The notes under the pieces: model-generated
What the model was told of the DNA's origin: nothing
Databases searched by the model: none
What the model saw: only the letters and a program-made list of their open reading frames with translations
Shown: in pieces, positions 1-9,119 of the stretch
How the letters are laid out: each line of letters starts with the position of its first letter
Position numbering within the stretch: the first letter of the stretch is position 1
Position numbers and translations under genes: made by a program
Source of the DNA: Sulfurimicrobium sp963741495
Lineage (GTDB): Bacteria; Pseudomonadota; Gammaproteobacteria; Burkholderiales; Sulfuricellaceae
Length of the DNA: 64,000 nucleotides
Direction of reading: 5' to 3'
Assembly (NCBI GenBank): GCA_963741495.1
Contig: CAVUID010000015.1
Coordinates: 248,001-312,000 of the forward strand

Positions 1-239
1 GTTCTACCTTCCGCTCTGTCGGCGTGATTTTCGACCGAGTGCAGGCGGGTCCGGTGCTGGGTTGGACTTCAGCGGTTGCTGCCTACGGTGCCTTTATCGC
101 GCCTGTAGTGATTGGCGCTCAGATCAAGGCGGGCACTCCAGAAAATGCGATGTATGGCTTCGCGATTTTCTATGCACTTTGCCTCGTCCTGAACTGGTGG
201 TTCTACCTGCGTAGTGGTTCCGAAATCAAGAACCCGTAA
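1..239 (+). CDS. narK: Nitrate/nitrite antiporter NarK, C-terminal fragment
   Basis: The frame is open from the first bases of the window, so this is the 3' end of a longer gene; about 78 codons are present. The residues S-T-F-R-S-V-G-V-I-F followed by a G-P-V-L-G-W-T segment and two hydrophobic helices match the last part of NarK-type major facilitator transporters, which import nitrate or exchange it for nitrite across the inner membrane. It lies 38 bases before narG on the same strand, the usual narK-narGHJI arrangement, and supports that assignment. The N-terminal substrate-binding arginines lie outside the window, so NarK1 and NarK2 types cannot be told apart. Confidence 0.85.
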   Translation, partial: STFRSVGVIFDRVQAGPVLGWTSAVAAYGAFIAPVVIGAQIKAGTPENAMYGFAIFYALCLVLNWWFYLRSGSEIKNP

Positions 240-277
240 TACAGAATGTTTGAAAAAATTTAACAGGAGCAAAAAAC

Positions 278-3200
278 ATGAGTCACTTTCTCGACCGTCT
301 TAAGTTTTTCGAAAAAAACAAGGAGAGCTTCTCCAATGACCACGGCGTAGTTACCAATGAAGATCGCCAGTGGGAAGATGCCTACCGTAATCGTTGGGCG
401 CACGACAAGGTCGTTCGCTCCACGCACGGTGTGAACTGTACCGGCGGCTGTTCGTGGAAAATTTTCGTCAAGAACGGCCTGGTTGCATTCGAAATGCAGC
501 AGACCGACTATCCTCGTACCCGTGAAGATCTGCCTGATCACGAGCCGCGCGGTTGCCAGCGTGGTGCGTCTTTCTCGTGGTATCTGTACAGCCCGCAGCG
601 GATCAAGTACCCGCTGATTCGCGGCCGCCTGCTTGATTTGTATCGCGCTGAACGCAAGGGCGGCAAGGATCCGGTTGAAGCATGGGCCGCGATTCAGGCA
701 GACGAGAAGAAGCGCAAGCAATACACGGCTGTGCGCGGTCTGGGCGGTTTTGTACGTGCCAACTGGGAAGAAGTGAAGGAAATCGTTGCGGCTGCCAACG
801 TTCACACCATCAAGAAATATGGTCCTGACCGTATTTTCGGTTTTTCACCGATTCCTGCGATGTCGCAAATTTCCTATGCTTCCGGTGCGCGCTATTTGTC
901 TCTCATCGGTGGTGCCTGCGGTTCCTTCTATGACTGGTATTGCGATCTGCCAGCGGCTTCCCCACAGACCTGGGGCGAGCAGACCGACGTGCCTGAATCG
1001 GCTGACTGGTTCAACTCCACCTACATCATTGTCTGCGGCTCCAGCCTGCCGACCACACGTACGCCTGATGCACACTTTGTTTCAGAAGTGCGTTACAAAG
1101 GTGCCAAAGTTATTTCGATGGCGCCCGACTATGCCGAATTCTGCAAGGCATCCGACCTGTGGATGCCGGTTAATCCCGGCTCCGATACGGCGGCCTTCCT
1201 GGCAATGGGTCACGTGGCACTGAAAGAGTTCTACATCGACAAGCAGGATCCATATTTCTCCGAATATGCCCGCAAGTACACCGACCTGCCGATCCAGGTG
1301 ATGCTGCGCAAGCATGGCGATGGCTACGTTTCTGATCGTTGCCTGCGTGCTTCCGATCTGGATGGCGCATTGGGCGAGACCAACAACCCGGACTGGAAAA
1401 CGATCGTTTACGACGAGAAGAGCAAATCCTTCGTTGCGCCAAACGGCTCGATCGGTTTCCGCTGGGGCGAAGAGGGCAAGTGGAATCTGCTGCCCAAGAA
1501 TGCTGCCAGCCAGCAGGAAATCCTGGCCGAACTGTCATGCATCGACAGCAAGGACGAAGTGGTTTCGGTTGGCTTCCCGCACTTCGAGCCGGGTGAAGGT
1601 GATCTGCTGTTCCGCAATGTACCCGTACGCAAGCTGAAAATGGCGAACGGCGAAGAGGCGCTGGTGACGTCCGTGTTCGACATGCAGGTTGCTCAATACG
1701 GTATCGACCGTGGTCTGGGTGGCGGCAATGTCACCAAGGACTACAAGGATGCATCCGTTGCCTACACCCCGGCCTGGGCCGAGAAAGTCACGGGCGTCAA
1801 GGCTGCCGACATCGAGCGTACCGGACGTGAATTCGCCTATAACGCCTCCAAGACGCATGGTAAATCCATGGTGATCATGGGTGCTGCGATCAACCACTGG
1901 TATCACAACGACATGATGTACCGTGGCGTGATGAACCTGCTGCACATCTGCGGTTGCGTTGGGCAATCCGGTGGCGGTTGGGCACACTATGTGGGCCAGG
2001 AAAAACTGCGTCCGCAAGCTGGCTGGGCACCGATTGCCTTCGCGCTTGACTGGCAGCGTCCGCCACGTCACATGAACTCCACTTCCTACTGGTATTTCCA
2101 CACTGACCAGTGGCGTTATGAGACGCTCAAGGGCGACGACCTTACTTCGCCCGCTGGTAAAGGCAAATACAAAGGCTACTCGCTGGCCGACTACAACGTT
2201 GCCGCAGTTCGCATGGGCTGGTTGCCGTCCGCCCCGCACTGGAATACCAACCCGCTGGATCTGGCTTCCGAAGCAGAAAAAGCCGGTGCGACAGATGAAG
2301 CGGGTATCGCCAAGCACGTGGTCAACAAACTCAAGGATGGTTCGCTTGATGTCGCATTCGCCGACCCGGACAACCCGGTCAACTGGCCGCGCAACCTGTT
2401 CGTCTGGCGCGCCAACCTGATCGGTACTTCTGCCAAGGGGCACGAGTACTTCCTCAAGCACCTGCTCGGCGCGCAGAACGGCGTGCTGCAGGAGTCCGGT
2501 GATGGTCGCGAAAACAAGCTGGTCAAGTGGCACGAAGAAGCACCTATCGGCAAGCTGGATCTGATGGTTGATATCAACTTCCGTCTGAACTCCACCGGCG
2601 CCTACTCCGATATCATTCTGCCAACGGCAACCTGGTACGAGAAGAACGACCTCAACACCACCGACATGCACCCCTTCATGCACCCGCTGTCTGAGGCCGT
2701 GTCACCGGGTTGGCAGTCCATGTCCGACTGGCAGATTTTCAAGAATATCGCCAAGACATTCTCGACCCTGGCCGAAAAACACCTCGGTACGCGCAAGGAC
2801 ATTATTGCCCTGCCGATGCAGCATGATTCCGCCTTTGAACTGGCGCAGCCTTTTGGCGAAGTCAAGGACTGGAAAAAGGGTGAATGCGATCCGATTCCAG
2901 GCAAGACCATGCCGCTTATCAAGGTGGTCGAGCGCAATTATGGCGATATCTACAAGAAGTACATCGCAATCGGTCCTCTGATGGTCAAGCTTGGCAACAA
3001 CGTCAAGGGTATCGACTGGAATACCGAGATGGAATACGACCAACTGAGGGAAATGAACGGCGCAGTTAAAGAGCCGGGTGTTTCTTTCGGCATGCCTTCT
3101 CTCGAAGAAGATATTTTTGTGTGTGATTCAGTGATGCGTATGGCGCCGGAAACCTGCGGCGAAGTGGCTCACAAATCCTGGAGTGCATTGTCGAAGAAAA

Positions 3201-4033
3201 CGGGTATCGATCACCATCATCTGTATGCTGCTCGTCACGAGGACAAGATTACGTTCCGCGATATTCAGGTACAGCCGCGCAAGATCATTACTGCGCCGAC
3301 CTGGTCCGGGATTGAATCTGAAACCGTGTCCTATACCTCGGGTTACACCAACATTCATGAGCACATCCCGTTCCGCACCTTGACCGGTCGTGCCCATTTC
3401 TACCAGGACCACGAGTGGATGCTGGACTTCGGTGAAGGTTTCTGCGTGCATAAACCACCACAAGACATGAAGTCGTTCGGCAAACTTTCGCCGAAAATCA
3501 TGGAAGGCAAGCACGTCAAGCTGAAGTGGATCACGCCGCACTCCAAGTGGGGTATTCACTCCAGCTACCAGGACAATCTGCGTATGCTGACGCTGTTCCG
3601 CGGTGGCCCATACGTCTGGATTTCCGAAATCGATGCCAAAGCGGCAGGAATCGAGGACAACGACTGGGTAGAAGCGATTAACGCCAACGGCGCAACCATG
3701 GCGCGTGCAGTTGTCTCGCAGCGTGTGTCGCGCGGCATGGCGATGATGTACCACGCGCAGGAAAAGATTGTGAACGTGCCCGGCTCGAATACTACCGGCA
3801 AGCGCGGCGGTATTCTGAATTCGGTAACCCGCGTCGTCATCAAACCGACCAATATGGTTGGCGGATATGTGCAACTGGCCTACAGCTTCAACTACTACGG
3901 CACCGTGGGTTGCAACCGCGATACCGAGGTGATCATGCGTAAAGTTGCTGACAAGGATATCGATTGGCTGGAACGTCCGCTCACACCGGAACGTGAAGCC
4001 CAGTTGAACCCGCCCGGCATCGGCAAGCGTTGA
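278..4033 (+). CDS. narG: Respiratory nitrate reductase alpha subunit NarG
   Basis: This is the catalytic molybdenum (bis-MGD) subunit of the membrane-bound nitrate reductase, reducing nitrate to nitrite on the cytoplasmic face. At 1251 residues it is close to the family's usual length. The N-terminus carries the FS0 ligands His50, Cys54, Cys58 and Cys93 (H-x3-C-x3-C-x34-C), and the Y-C-D-L-P-A-A-S-P-Q-T-W segment holds the aspartate expected to ligate Mo. The N-terminus S-H-F-L-D-R-L resembles E. coli NarG and is not a functional twin-arginine signal. An AGGAG ribosome site lies about 7 bases before the ATG. The reading frame is intact, and the gene leads the narGHJI operon. Confidence 0.98.
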   Translation: MSHFLDRLKFFEKNKESFSNDHGVVTNEDRQWEDAYRNRWAHDKVVRSTHGVNCTGGCSWKIFVKNGLVAFEMQQTDYPRTREDLPDHEPRGCQRGASFSWYLYSPQRIKYPLIRGRLLDLYRAERKGGKDPVEAWAAIQADEKKRKQYTAVRGLGGFVRANWEEVKEIVAAANVHTIKKYGPDRIFGFSPIPAMSQISYASGARYLSLIGGACGSFYDWYCDLPAASPQTWGEQTDVPESADWFNSTYIIVCGSSLPTTRTPDAHFVSEVRYKGAKVISMAPDYAEFCKASDLWMPVNPGSDTAAFLAMGHVALKEFYIDKQDPYFSEYARKYTDLPIQVMLRKHGDGYVSDRCLRASDLDGALGETNNPDWKTIVYDEKSKSFVAPNGSIGFRWGEEGKWNLLPKNAASQQEILAELSCIDSKDEVVSVGFPHFEPGEGDLLFRNVPVRKLKMANGEEALVTSVFDMQVAQYGIDRGLGGGNVTKDYKDASVAYTPAWAEKVTGVKAADIERTGREFAYNASKTHGKSMVIMGAAINHWYHNDMMYRGVMNLLHICGCVGQSGGGWAHYVGQEKLRPQAGWAPIAFALDWQRPPRHMNSTSYWYFHTDQWRYETLKGDDLTSPAGKGKYKGYSLADYNVAAVRMGWLPSAPHWNTNPLDLASEAEKAGATDEAGIAKHVVNKLKDGSLDVAFADPDNPVNWPRNLFVWRANLIGTSAKGHEYFLKHLLGAQNGVLQESGDGRENKLVKWHEEAPIGKLDLMVDINFRLNSTGAYSDIILPTATWYEKNDLNTTDMHPFMHPLSEAVSPGWQSMSDWQIFKNIAKTFSTLAEKHLGTRKDIIALPMQHDSAFELAQPFGEVKDWKKGECDPIPGKTMPLIKVVERNYGDIYKKYIAIGPLMVKLGNNVKGIDWNTEMEYDQLREMNGAVKEPGVSFGMPSLEEDIFVCDSVMRMAPETCGEVAHKSWSALSKKTGIDHHHLYAARHEDKITFRDIQVQPRKIITAPTWSGIESETVSYTSGYTNIHEHIPFRTLTGRAHFYQDHEWMLDFGEGFCVHKPPQDMKSFGKLSPKIMEGKHVKLKWITPHSKWGIHSSYQDNLRMLTLFRGGPYVWISEIDAKAAGIEDNDWVEAINANGATMARAVVSQRVSRGMAMMYHAQEKIVNVPGSNTTGKRGGILNSVTRVVIKPTNMVGGYVQLAYSFNYYGTVGCNRDTEVIMRKVADKDIDWLERPLTPEREAQLNPPGIGKR

Positions 4034-4067
4034 TCATCGCGAGAACAGGATAAATTAGGAGAAACCC

Positions 4068-5612
4068 ATGAAAATACGTGCACAATTTGCGTTTGTGTTC
4101 AATCTGGACAAATGTATCGGTTGCCACACCTGCTCGGTGACGTGCAAGAACACCTGGACGAACCGCAAGGGCGTGGAATACGTCTGGTTCAATAACGTCG
4201 AGTCCAAGCCGGGTATCGGCTATCCCAAGCAGTGGGAAAACCAGGAAAAGTGGAAAGGTGGCTGGAAACTGGCCAACGGCAAGCTGGAGCTGAAATCCGG
4301 CGGCAGGGCGTCCAAGCTGCTGAACATTTTCGCTAACCCGGATCTGCCGCAGATTGACGAATACTACGAGCCGTTTACCTACAACTATGCACGTTTGCAA
4401 AACGCGCCGTTGTCCGAAGCAGCACCGACAGCTCGTCCGCTTTCCATGCTTACAGGCGACCCCATTGAGAAAATCACCTGGGGCCCGAACTGGGAAGACG
4501 ACCTGGCTGGCGAGTTTGCCAAGCGCAGCGTGGACAAGAACATGGACAACATCCAGAAGGAAATGTATGGCCAGTTCGAGAACACTTTCAACCTGTATCT
4601 GCCGCGTATCTGTAATCACTGCCTGAACCCTGCCTGCGTTGCGGCTTGCCCATCCGGCTCGCTCTACAAGCGTGAAGAAGACGGTATCGTGCTGGTCGAT
4701 CAGGACAAGTGCCGCGGTTGGCGCTTCTGCATGAGCGCATGCCCATACAAGAAGGTGTATTACAACTGGGAATCCGGCAAGGCCGAGAAGTGCATCGCCT
4801 GCTACCCACGCGTTGAATCCGGCATGCCGACAGTCTGCTCCGAATCCTGTGTTGGACGCATTCGCTACAACGGCATCATGCTGTATGACGCTGACCGTAT
4901 CGAAGAACTGGCCAGCACGCAGAATGAGCAGGATCTGTATGAAGCACAGTGCAAGATTTTCCTTGATCCAAACGATCCGAAGGTGATTGAAGCCGCTCGT
5001 GCCGAGGGGATTAACGAAGACTGGATTATCGCTGCGCAGAAGTCGCCGATCTACAAAATGGCGATCGACTGGAAAATCGCTTTCCCGATGCACCCCGAGT
5101 TCCGCACGCTGCCGATGGTCTGGTATGTGCCACCACTCTCTCCCGTGCAGTCCCAGATCGACCAGGGCAACCTGCCGGTCGGTCCGGATGGCGCAATTCC
5201 GCAAGCCGGTACCATGCGTACGCCGGTCAAGTACCTTGCCAACCTGCTCACCGCTGGCAAGGAAGCGCCGATCGTCAGCGCGCTGAACCGCATGATCGCC
5301 ATGCGCAGTTACCAGCGTTCGGTGCATGTGGAAGGCGTCGCCGATACACGGCCTCTGGAAGCGGCTGGCATTACGGAAGATCAAGCCAAGGATATGTATC
5401 GTTACCTGGCCATTGCCAACTATGAAGATCGCTATGTGATCCCGACCGGCCATGAAGAAGAGCGCCTCGAAGACGCACACGGCTTCCAGGGCCAGAACGG
5501 CTTCACCTTCGGCAATAGTTCTTCAGTCGGTATCAGCAAGATTTCCATGTTCCCGCGTCGTCGCAAGGAATCGGCTGAACCTTCAGAACTTGCTCCTTCT
5601 GCAGATAAGTGA
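4068..5612 (+). CDS. narH: Respiratory nitrate reductase beta subunit NarH
   Basis: This is the electron-transfer subunit with four iron-sulfur clusters that carries electrons from NarI haems to NarG. Cys16, Cys19, Cys22 and Cys26 begin the first ferredoxin motif, and C-x2-C-x4-C-x3-C-P follows near residue 180. The motif C-R-G-W-R-F-C-M-S-A-C-P has tryptophan where a fourth cysteine would be, which is the known signature of the 3Fe-4S cluster in NarH. C-I-A-C-Y-P-R and C-S-E-S-C-V-G-R-I-R-Y complete the set. The length of 514 residues is normal. It starts 34 bases after narG with a TTAGGAG ribosome site. Confidence 0.98.
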   Translation: MKIRAQFAFVFNLDKCIGCHTCSVTCKNTWTNRKGVEYVWFNNVESKPGIGYPKQWENQEKWKGGWKLANGKLELKSGGRASKLLNIFANPDLPQIDEYYEPFTYNYARLQNAPLSEAAPTARPLSMLTGDPIEKITWGPNWEDDLAGEFAKRSVDKNMDNIQKEMYGQFENTFNLYLPRICNHCLNPACVAACPSGSLYKREEDGIVLVDQDKCRGWRFCMSACPYKKVYYNWESGKAEKCIACYPRVESGMPTVCSESCVGRIRYNGIMLYDADRIEELASTQNEQDLYEAQCKIFLDPNDPKVIEAARAEGINEDWIIAAQKSPIYKMAIDWKIAFPMHPEFRTLPMVWYVPPLSPVQSQIDQGNLPVGPDGAIPQAGTMRTPVKYLANLLTAGKEAPIVSALNRMIAMRSYQRSVHVEGVADTRPLEAAGITEDQAKDMYRYLAIANYEDRYVIPTGHEEERLEDAHGFQGQNGFTFGNSSSVGISKISMFPRRRKESAEPSELAPSADK

Positions 5613-5626
5613 AAATAGGAGAAATC

Positions 5627-6151
5627 ATGCAAATCTACAAAATATTATCGGCTTTGCTGGAGTATCCCGATCAGGAACTGTTCGACAATCTGCCAGCCAT
5701 CAAAAAATTGCTGGACGAGACGGTCGATACCGACGTGGTTGAATGGGCTGAGGTGAAGAAGTTTGTTTCCTGGCTGGAGAAGGGCGACCCTATCCAGATT
5801 CAGGAGGATTACGTCAAGACTTTCGATCTTACGCCTGAACACAGTTTGCATCTGACGCATCATTTTTTCGGTGATGATAATGATAAAAACCGTGGCCCGG
5901 CACTGATTGATCTGGGTGAATTGTATAAGGATTACGGCGTTAAGCAGATGACCAACGAGTTGCCTGACTATCTGCCGTTGATTCTTGAATTTGTTGCGAT
6001 GCAGGACGATGCAGAAGCAAGGACATTTTTGTCCGACGCCAGCAAGGTTCTGACGGTATTGGCCGATAATCTGACCAAGGCCAACAGCCCTTATGCGCCG
6101 CTGGTTGCTATTGTCAAAAACCGTGCCACACCGGCCTGTATCGCTGCTTAA
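5627..6151 (+). CDS. narJ: Nitrate reductase molybdenum cofactor assembly chaperone NarJ
   Basis: NarJ is a cytoplasmic TorD-like chaperone that holds apo-NarGH during cofactor insertion and membrane targeting and is not part of the final enzyme. The protein is about 174 residues. It opens with I-L-S-A-L-L-E-Y-P-D, as in other NarJ proteins, and has the family's L-P-D-Y-L-P-L-I-L-E-F segment mid-protein. I chose the ATG at 5627 over an in-frame GTG at 5609, which overlaps narH, because AGGAG at 5616-5620 sits at the right distance for the ATG. The E. coli protein is longer at the C-terminus; the shorter form is common in betaproteobacteria. Confidence 0.95.
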   Translation: MQIYKILSALLEYPDQELFDNLPAIKKLLDETVDTDVVEWAEVKKFVSWLEKGDPIQIQEDYVKTFDLTPEHSLHLTHHFFGDDNDKNRGPALIDLGELYKDYGVKQMTNELPDYLPLILEFVAMQDDAEARTFLSDASKVLTVLADNLTKANSPYAPLVAIVKNRATPACIAA

Positions 6152-6162
6152 GGAGGAATAAC

Positions 6163-6876
6163 ATGAACGAAGATCTTTTTAACTTAAACAATTTGCTTTT
6201 TGGCATTTTCCCCTACATTTGCCTGAGCATATTCTTTATCGGCAGTTGGGTACGCTTTGACCGTGAACAGTACGGCTGGACAAGTGCGTCCAGTCAACTG
6301 CTCTCCACGGGCGGCGTGCGTCTGTCCAGCAATCTGTTCCATATCGGTATTATCGGTATTTTCTTCGGCCATCTGGTCGGGTTGCTGGCGCCTTATGCTA
6401 TCTGGGGAACGATCGGTTTGTCCTCCCTTGGCAAGCAAAGCATCGCTATGTACGGTGGTGGCTTCCTCGGCATCCTGTGCATGATTGGTGGCGTGATGCT
6501 CTTGGTCCGCCGTCTGACCAATCCACGTGTTCGCGCTACAAGCCGTTCGTCGGATATCTTCATCCTGATCTGGATCCTGATTACCCTGACGTTTGGTCTG
6601 GCCACTACCTTCACTACAGCTCATCACGCATCATTGGGCAGTGCTGATACCATGATGGCCATGGCGCAGTGGGCCAAGAGTGTAGTGTTGCTCAGCCCGA
6701 AGCCGGAACTGATAGCCAATGTTGAGATGGTGTTCAAACTGCACCTGACCTTCGGCATGACGCTGTTCCTGCTGTTCCCGTTCACCCGTTTGGTTCATAT
6801 CTGGAGCGCGCCGTTCGGTTATCTGGCACGTTCTTACCAGATCGTGCGTTCCAAGCGCCGTTTCGCTGCACGGTAA
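6163..6876 (+). CDS. narI: Respiratory nitrate reductase gamma subunit NarI (cytochrome b)
   Basis: This is the membrane anchor of nitrate reductase, with two b haems that oxidise quinol and pass electrons to NarH. The 237 residues contain about five hydrophobic helices. Histidines expected to ligate haem occur in the L-F-H-I-G-I-I-G-I-F-F-G-H segment and in K-L-H-L-T-F-G ... R-L-V-H-I-W near the C-terminus. The N-terminal N-N-L-L-F-G-I-F-P-Y-I resembles E. coli NarI. It follows narJ by 11 bases with an AAGGAGG ribosome site, and a strong terminator follows it, so it closes the operon. Confidence 0.97.
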   Translation: MNEDLFNLNNLLFGIFPYICLSIFFIGSWVRFDREQYGWTSASSQLLSTGGVRLSSNLFHIGIIGIFFGHLVGLLAPYAIWGTIGLSSLGKQSIAMYGGGFLGILCMIGGVMLLVRRLTNPRVRATSRSSDIFILIWILITLTFGLATTFTTAHHASLGSADTMMAMAQWAKSVVLLSPKPELIANVEMVFKLHLTFGMTLFLLFPFTRLVHIWSAPFGYLARSYQIVRSKRRFAAR

Positions 6877-6896
6877 GCGTTTGTTGAAAAGAGCTT

Positions 6897-6931
6897 GCTG
6901 CCACCCTCCTGGGGTGGCAGCACTTTTTTTT
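6897..6931 (+). terminator. Rho-independent terminator of the nar operon
   Basis: A perfect 10-bp stem (GCTGCCACCC at 6897-6906 with GGGTGGCAGC at 6912-6921) closes a five-base loop. It is followed two bases later by a run of eight T. It lies 20 bases after the narI stop and separates narGHJI from the cytochrome c gene. Confidence 0.93.
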
Positions 6932-6995
6932 CATTTCGCCATGATTGATTTCAGTATTAGATTTGACCGGACCGTGATCTGGAGAAGGAGCCCGC

Positions 6996-7400
6996 ATGTT
7001 GCGTAAGTTCAGTTGGCTCGTTTTGGTGGTCGCCGTTATCCTGGGCGTGCATTTTTCGTTGCAGGCGATTATCCAGAGTGGTGACGCAGAAAATCGCAAA
7101 GGCCCGGACGTGGCTAAGGTTGAACGAATTGAAGCCGCAGACCCTGTTCTCGGCGCCAAGGTGCGTGCCGGCATGATCAAATACGAATCCATTTGCCGCT
7201 TGTGCCATCACCGCACAGGTCATGGCGGCAAGTTTACGCCAGCCATTGCTGGTCGGGGCGCAGAAAGGACCGAAATGATGCTGAGGTTGTACCGCAGCGG
7301 CTATCATGTTGGGCCAATGACCAACCTGATGGCGCCATGGGCGAAGGATTTGTCTGACGAAGATATTGTCAACCTGGCGGCATATGTAGATACGCTGTAA
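6996..7400 (+). CDS. Membrane-anchored monoheme cytochrome c
   Basis: The protein has 134 residues. An N-terminal hydrophobic stretch (about residues 7-25) follows a basic M-L-R-K start and should act as signal anchor, placing the domain in the periplasm. One haem-binding motif, C-R-L-C-H-H, lies near residue 69. The likely distal methionine is in P-M-T-N-L-M-A-P-W, ahead of the closing helix with L-A-A-Y-V-D-T-L, so this is a class I cytochrome c. An AAGGAG ribosome site precedes the ATG. Its position straight after narGHJI suggests a role in electron transfer under denitrifying conditions, but no partner is shown by the sequence. Confidence 0.85.
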   Translation: MLRKFSWLVLVVAVILGVHFSLQAIIQSGDAENRKGPDVAKVERIEAADPVLGAKVRAGMIKYESICRLCHHRTGHGGKFTPAIAGRGAERTEMMLRLYRSGYHVGPMTNLMAPWAKDLSDEDIVNLAAYVDTL

Positions 7401-7483
7401 GAGGTATTTTTTGATCGTGCGGATGCGCGATAAAATGTTGTGCAATTACTACAAATCAAAAACCTGCTTTATCGTAAGGGGGA

Positions 7484-7840
7484 ATGAACATGGGGTTTCA
7501 TAGCAGATATTTACTTGTAAATGGAAAGGAAGTCGAGACAGATTCGGAAGGTTATATCCGGAATCTCGATGAATGGTCTGAAGACTTCGCAGTTGCTCTG
7601 GCCAAGCAGGAAGAACTGGAGTTGACCAATGAACATTGGGACGTGATTCGCTATCTGCGGGATTACTACCAGGAGCATTCTGTTCAGGCGCAGGTGCGCA
7701 ACATGATCAAGCACTTTGCCGAGGTATGGGGCAAAGAGCGCGGAAATAATCACTATCTGCACGCAATTTTTCCAAAGGGCGGTCCGCAGAAGCAGGGAAA
7801 CCGCATGGCGGGGCTGCTGCGTACAAAGGGCGAGCATTAA
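7484..7840 (+). CDS. DsrC/TusE-family protein lacking the C-terminal cysteines (RspA-like)
   Basis: The 118 residues show the DsrC fold signature: D-S-E-G-Y-I near residue 25, W-S-E-D-F-A, L-T-N-E-H-W-D-V-I-R-Y-L-R-D-Y-Y and H-Y-L-H-A-I-F-P-K-G-G-P. True DsrC has two conserved cysteines in its C-terminal arm and TusE keeps one. Here the arm reads Q-K-Q-G-N-R-M-A-G-L-L-R-T-K-G-E-H and the whole protein has no cysteine. It therefore cannot carry persulfide or trisulfide. Cysteine-free members have been grouped as RspA, proposed regulatory sulfur-related proteins. The start may be the ATG at 7484 or at 7490; GGGGG lies just upstream. It sits in the nar neighbourhood. Confidence 0.85.
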   Translation: MNMGFHSRYLLVNGKEVETDSEGYIRNLDEWSEDFAVALAKQEELELTNEHWDVIRYLRDYYQEHSVQAQVRNMIKHFAEVWGKERGNNHYLHAIFPKGGPQKQGNRMAGLLRTKGEH

Positions 7841-7954
7841 TTTTCATGGTGAGATAAGCTTCGACTTGCTTGGTTATATATAACCTTTATGGCTAGTGCG
7901 TCCTAAGCTATTCAGGTGATTAAGCCTCAGAGGTAATTAGGGCATAGTGCGCAA

Positions 7955-9118
7955 ATGTCTTTTGCCGCCTATGCCTCCATCCTGTTTCCGCGACAGGCCA
8001 ATGTAACTCACCGCGAACGCCTGATATCCGGGGCCGGCGGGGTGGTTGCCATTCTGCTGACTACGCTGGTTGCGCACTACGCGATTGGTGGGGTGACGCT
8101 GCCTTTTATGCTGGCCTCGATGGGCGCTTCCACGGTGCTGTTGCTGGGCGCACCACATAGTCCGCTGTCTCAGCCCTGGGCCTTTGCAGGAGGGCATTTC
8201 TTTTCGGCACTGATCGGCGTGACCTGCGCCATGTACGTGCCAAATATCTATTGGGCGGCGGGTTTGTCTGTCGGTCTGTCGATCAGTGCGATGTACTATC
8301 TCCGCTGTTTGCACCCACCGGGTGGCGCGACCGCTTTGCTCACCGTGATTGGTGACCAGAAAATTCACGAACTTGGCTATCACTTTCTGGTCATGCCAGT
8401 GCTGGTGAATGTGGCCATACTGCTCGGCGTGGCTTTGCTGGTTAACAAGCTGATTCCCGGTCGCCGATATCCCACTCACCAATCCATGGCAGGCAAGCCT
8501 GAAACTTCAGCATCGAAAAAGGCTGCGCCGGTCAAGCTGGGTTTTAATCGGGATGATCTGGTCTCGGCCTTGGGAGACATGGGGGGGTTTATTGACGTCA
8601 GTGGCGAGGATCTGACCCGTATTTATTCACTCGCCACACTGCACGCCCATAAGCGAGGAATGGGAAAAATTACGCTGGGCCGAATCATGACGCGCGGGGT
8701 GGTGACCATTCAGCCCAATACGGATTTCCAGGAAATCTGGCGATTGATGCGCGAGCATCGCATTCGCGGCGTACCGGTGGTCGATCATGAAAATCATCTG
8801 ATAGGCATGGTTTCCGTGGTGGACTTTCTCAAAATGGCAGACTGGCGAATGTGTGACAGTATTGCGCAGCGGATGAAATTCTTTTTGCGGCGCAAGAAAA
8901 TCCTGACCCCTGCGGAGCGCATCATGAGTACGCCGGTCATCACGCTGACAGAAGACCGGACGCTGACGGATGCTTTTCTGATCTTTGCTGAAAAGGGGAT
9001 TAATCATCTGCCTATCACGAATGCAGAAGGGCAGTTGAGCGGCATCCTGACCCGGCTGGATTTGCTGTCTGCCTTGTATGGCGACTTGGGCGCGGTTGCT
9101 TTCCGGGCGCCGAAATAA
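7955..9118 (+). CDS. HPP family membrane protein with two C-terminal CBS domains
   Basis: The first 170 or so residues form an HPP domain with four to five membrane helices and the diagnostic C-L-H-P-P-G-G-A-T-A motif near residue 120. Two CBS domains fill residues 230-385, each opening with I-M-T or I-M-S followed by a conserved G-V-V-T or P-V-I-T segment, and each ending in a D-F-L or D-L-L helix. HPP proteins in plastids and cyanobacteria have been linked to nitrite transport, and CBS pairs usually bind adenine nucleotides. Next to the nar operon, an energy-gated nitrite or nitrate permease is a reasonable inference, not shown. The stop is one base from that of convergent prfC. Confidence 0.85.
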   Translation: MSFAAYASILFPRQANVTHRERLISGAGGVVAILLTTLVAHYAIGGVTLPFMLASMGASTVLLLGAPHSPLSQPWAFAGGHFFSALIGVTCAMYVPNIYWAAGLSVGLSISAMYYLRCLHPPGGATALLTVIGDQKIHELGYHFLVMPVLVNVAILLGVALLVNKLIPGRRYPTHQSMAGKPETSASKKAAPVKLGFNRDDLVSALGDMGGFIDVSGEDLTRIYSLATLHAHKRGMGKITLGRIMTRGVVTIQPNTDFQEIWRLMREHRIRGVPVVDHENHLIGMVSVVDFLKMADWRMCDSIAQRMKFFLRRKKILTPAERIMSTPVITLTEDRTLTDAFLIFAEKGINHLPITNAEGQLSGILTRLDLLSALYGDLGAVAFRAPK

Positions 9119-9119
9119 G

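Noticed and set aside
1535..2683. Long open frame of 382 codons on the minus strand inside narG
   Set aside because: It is antisense to a conserved, intact gene, has no family resemblance and no ribosome site; high GC and biased codons make such shadows common here.
3981..5480. Open frame of 499 codons on the minus strand opposite narH
   Set aside because: Same reason: narH is unambiguous on the plus strand and the antisense protein resembles nothing.
5609..5626. GTG start for narJ overlapping narH
   Set aside because: The AGGAG at 5616-5620 is placed for the ATG at 5627, and family alignment starts there.
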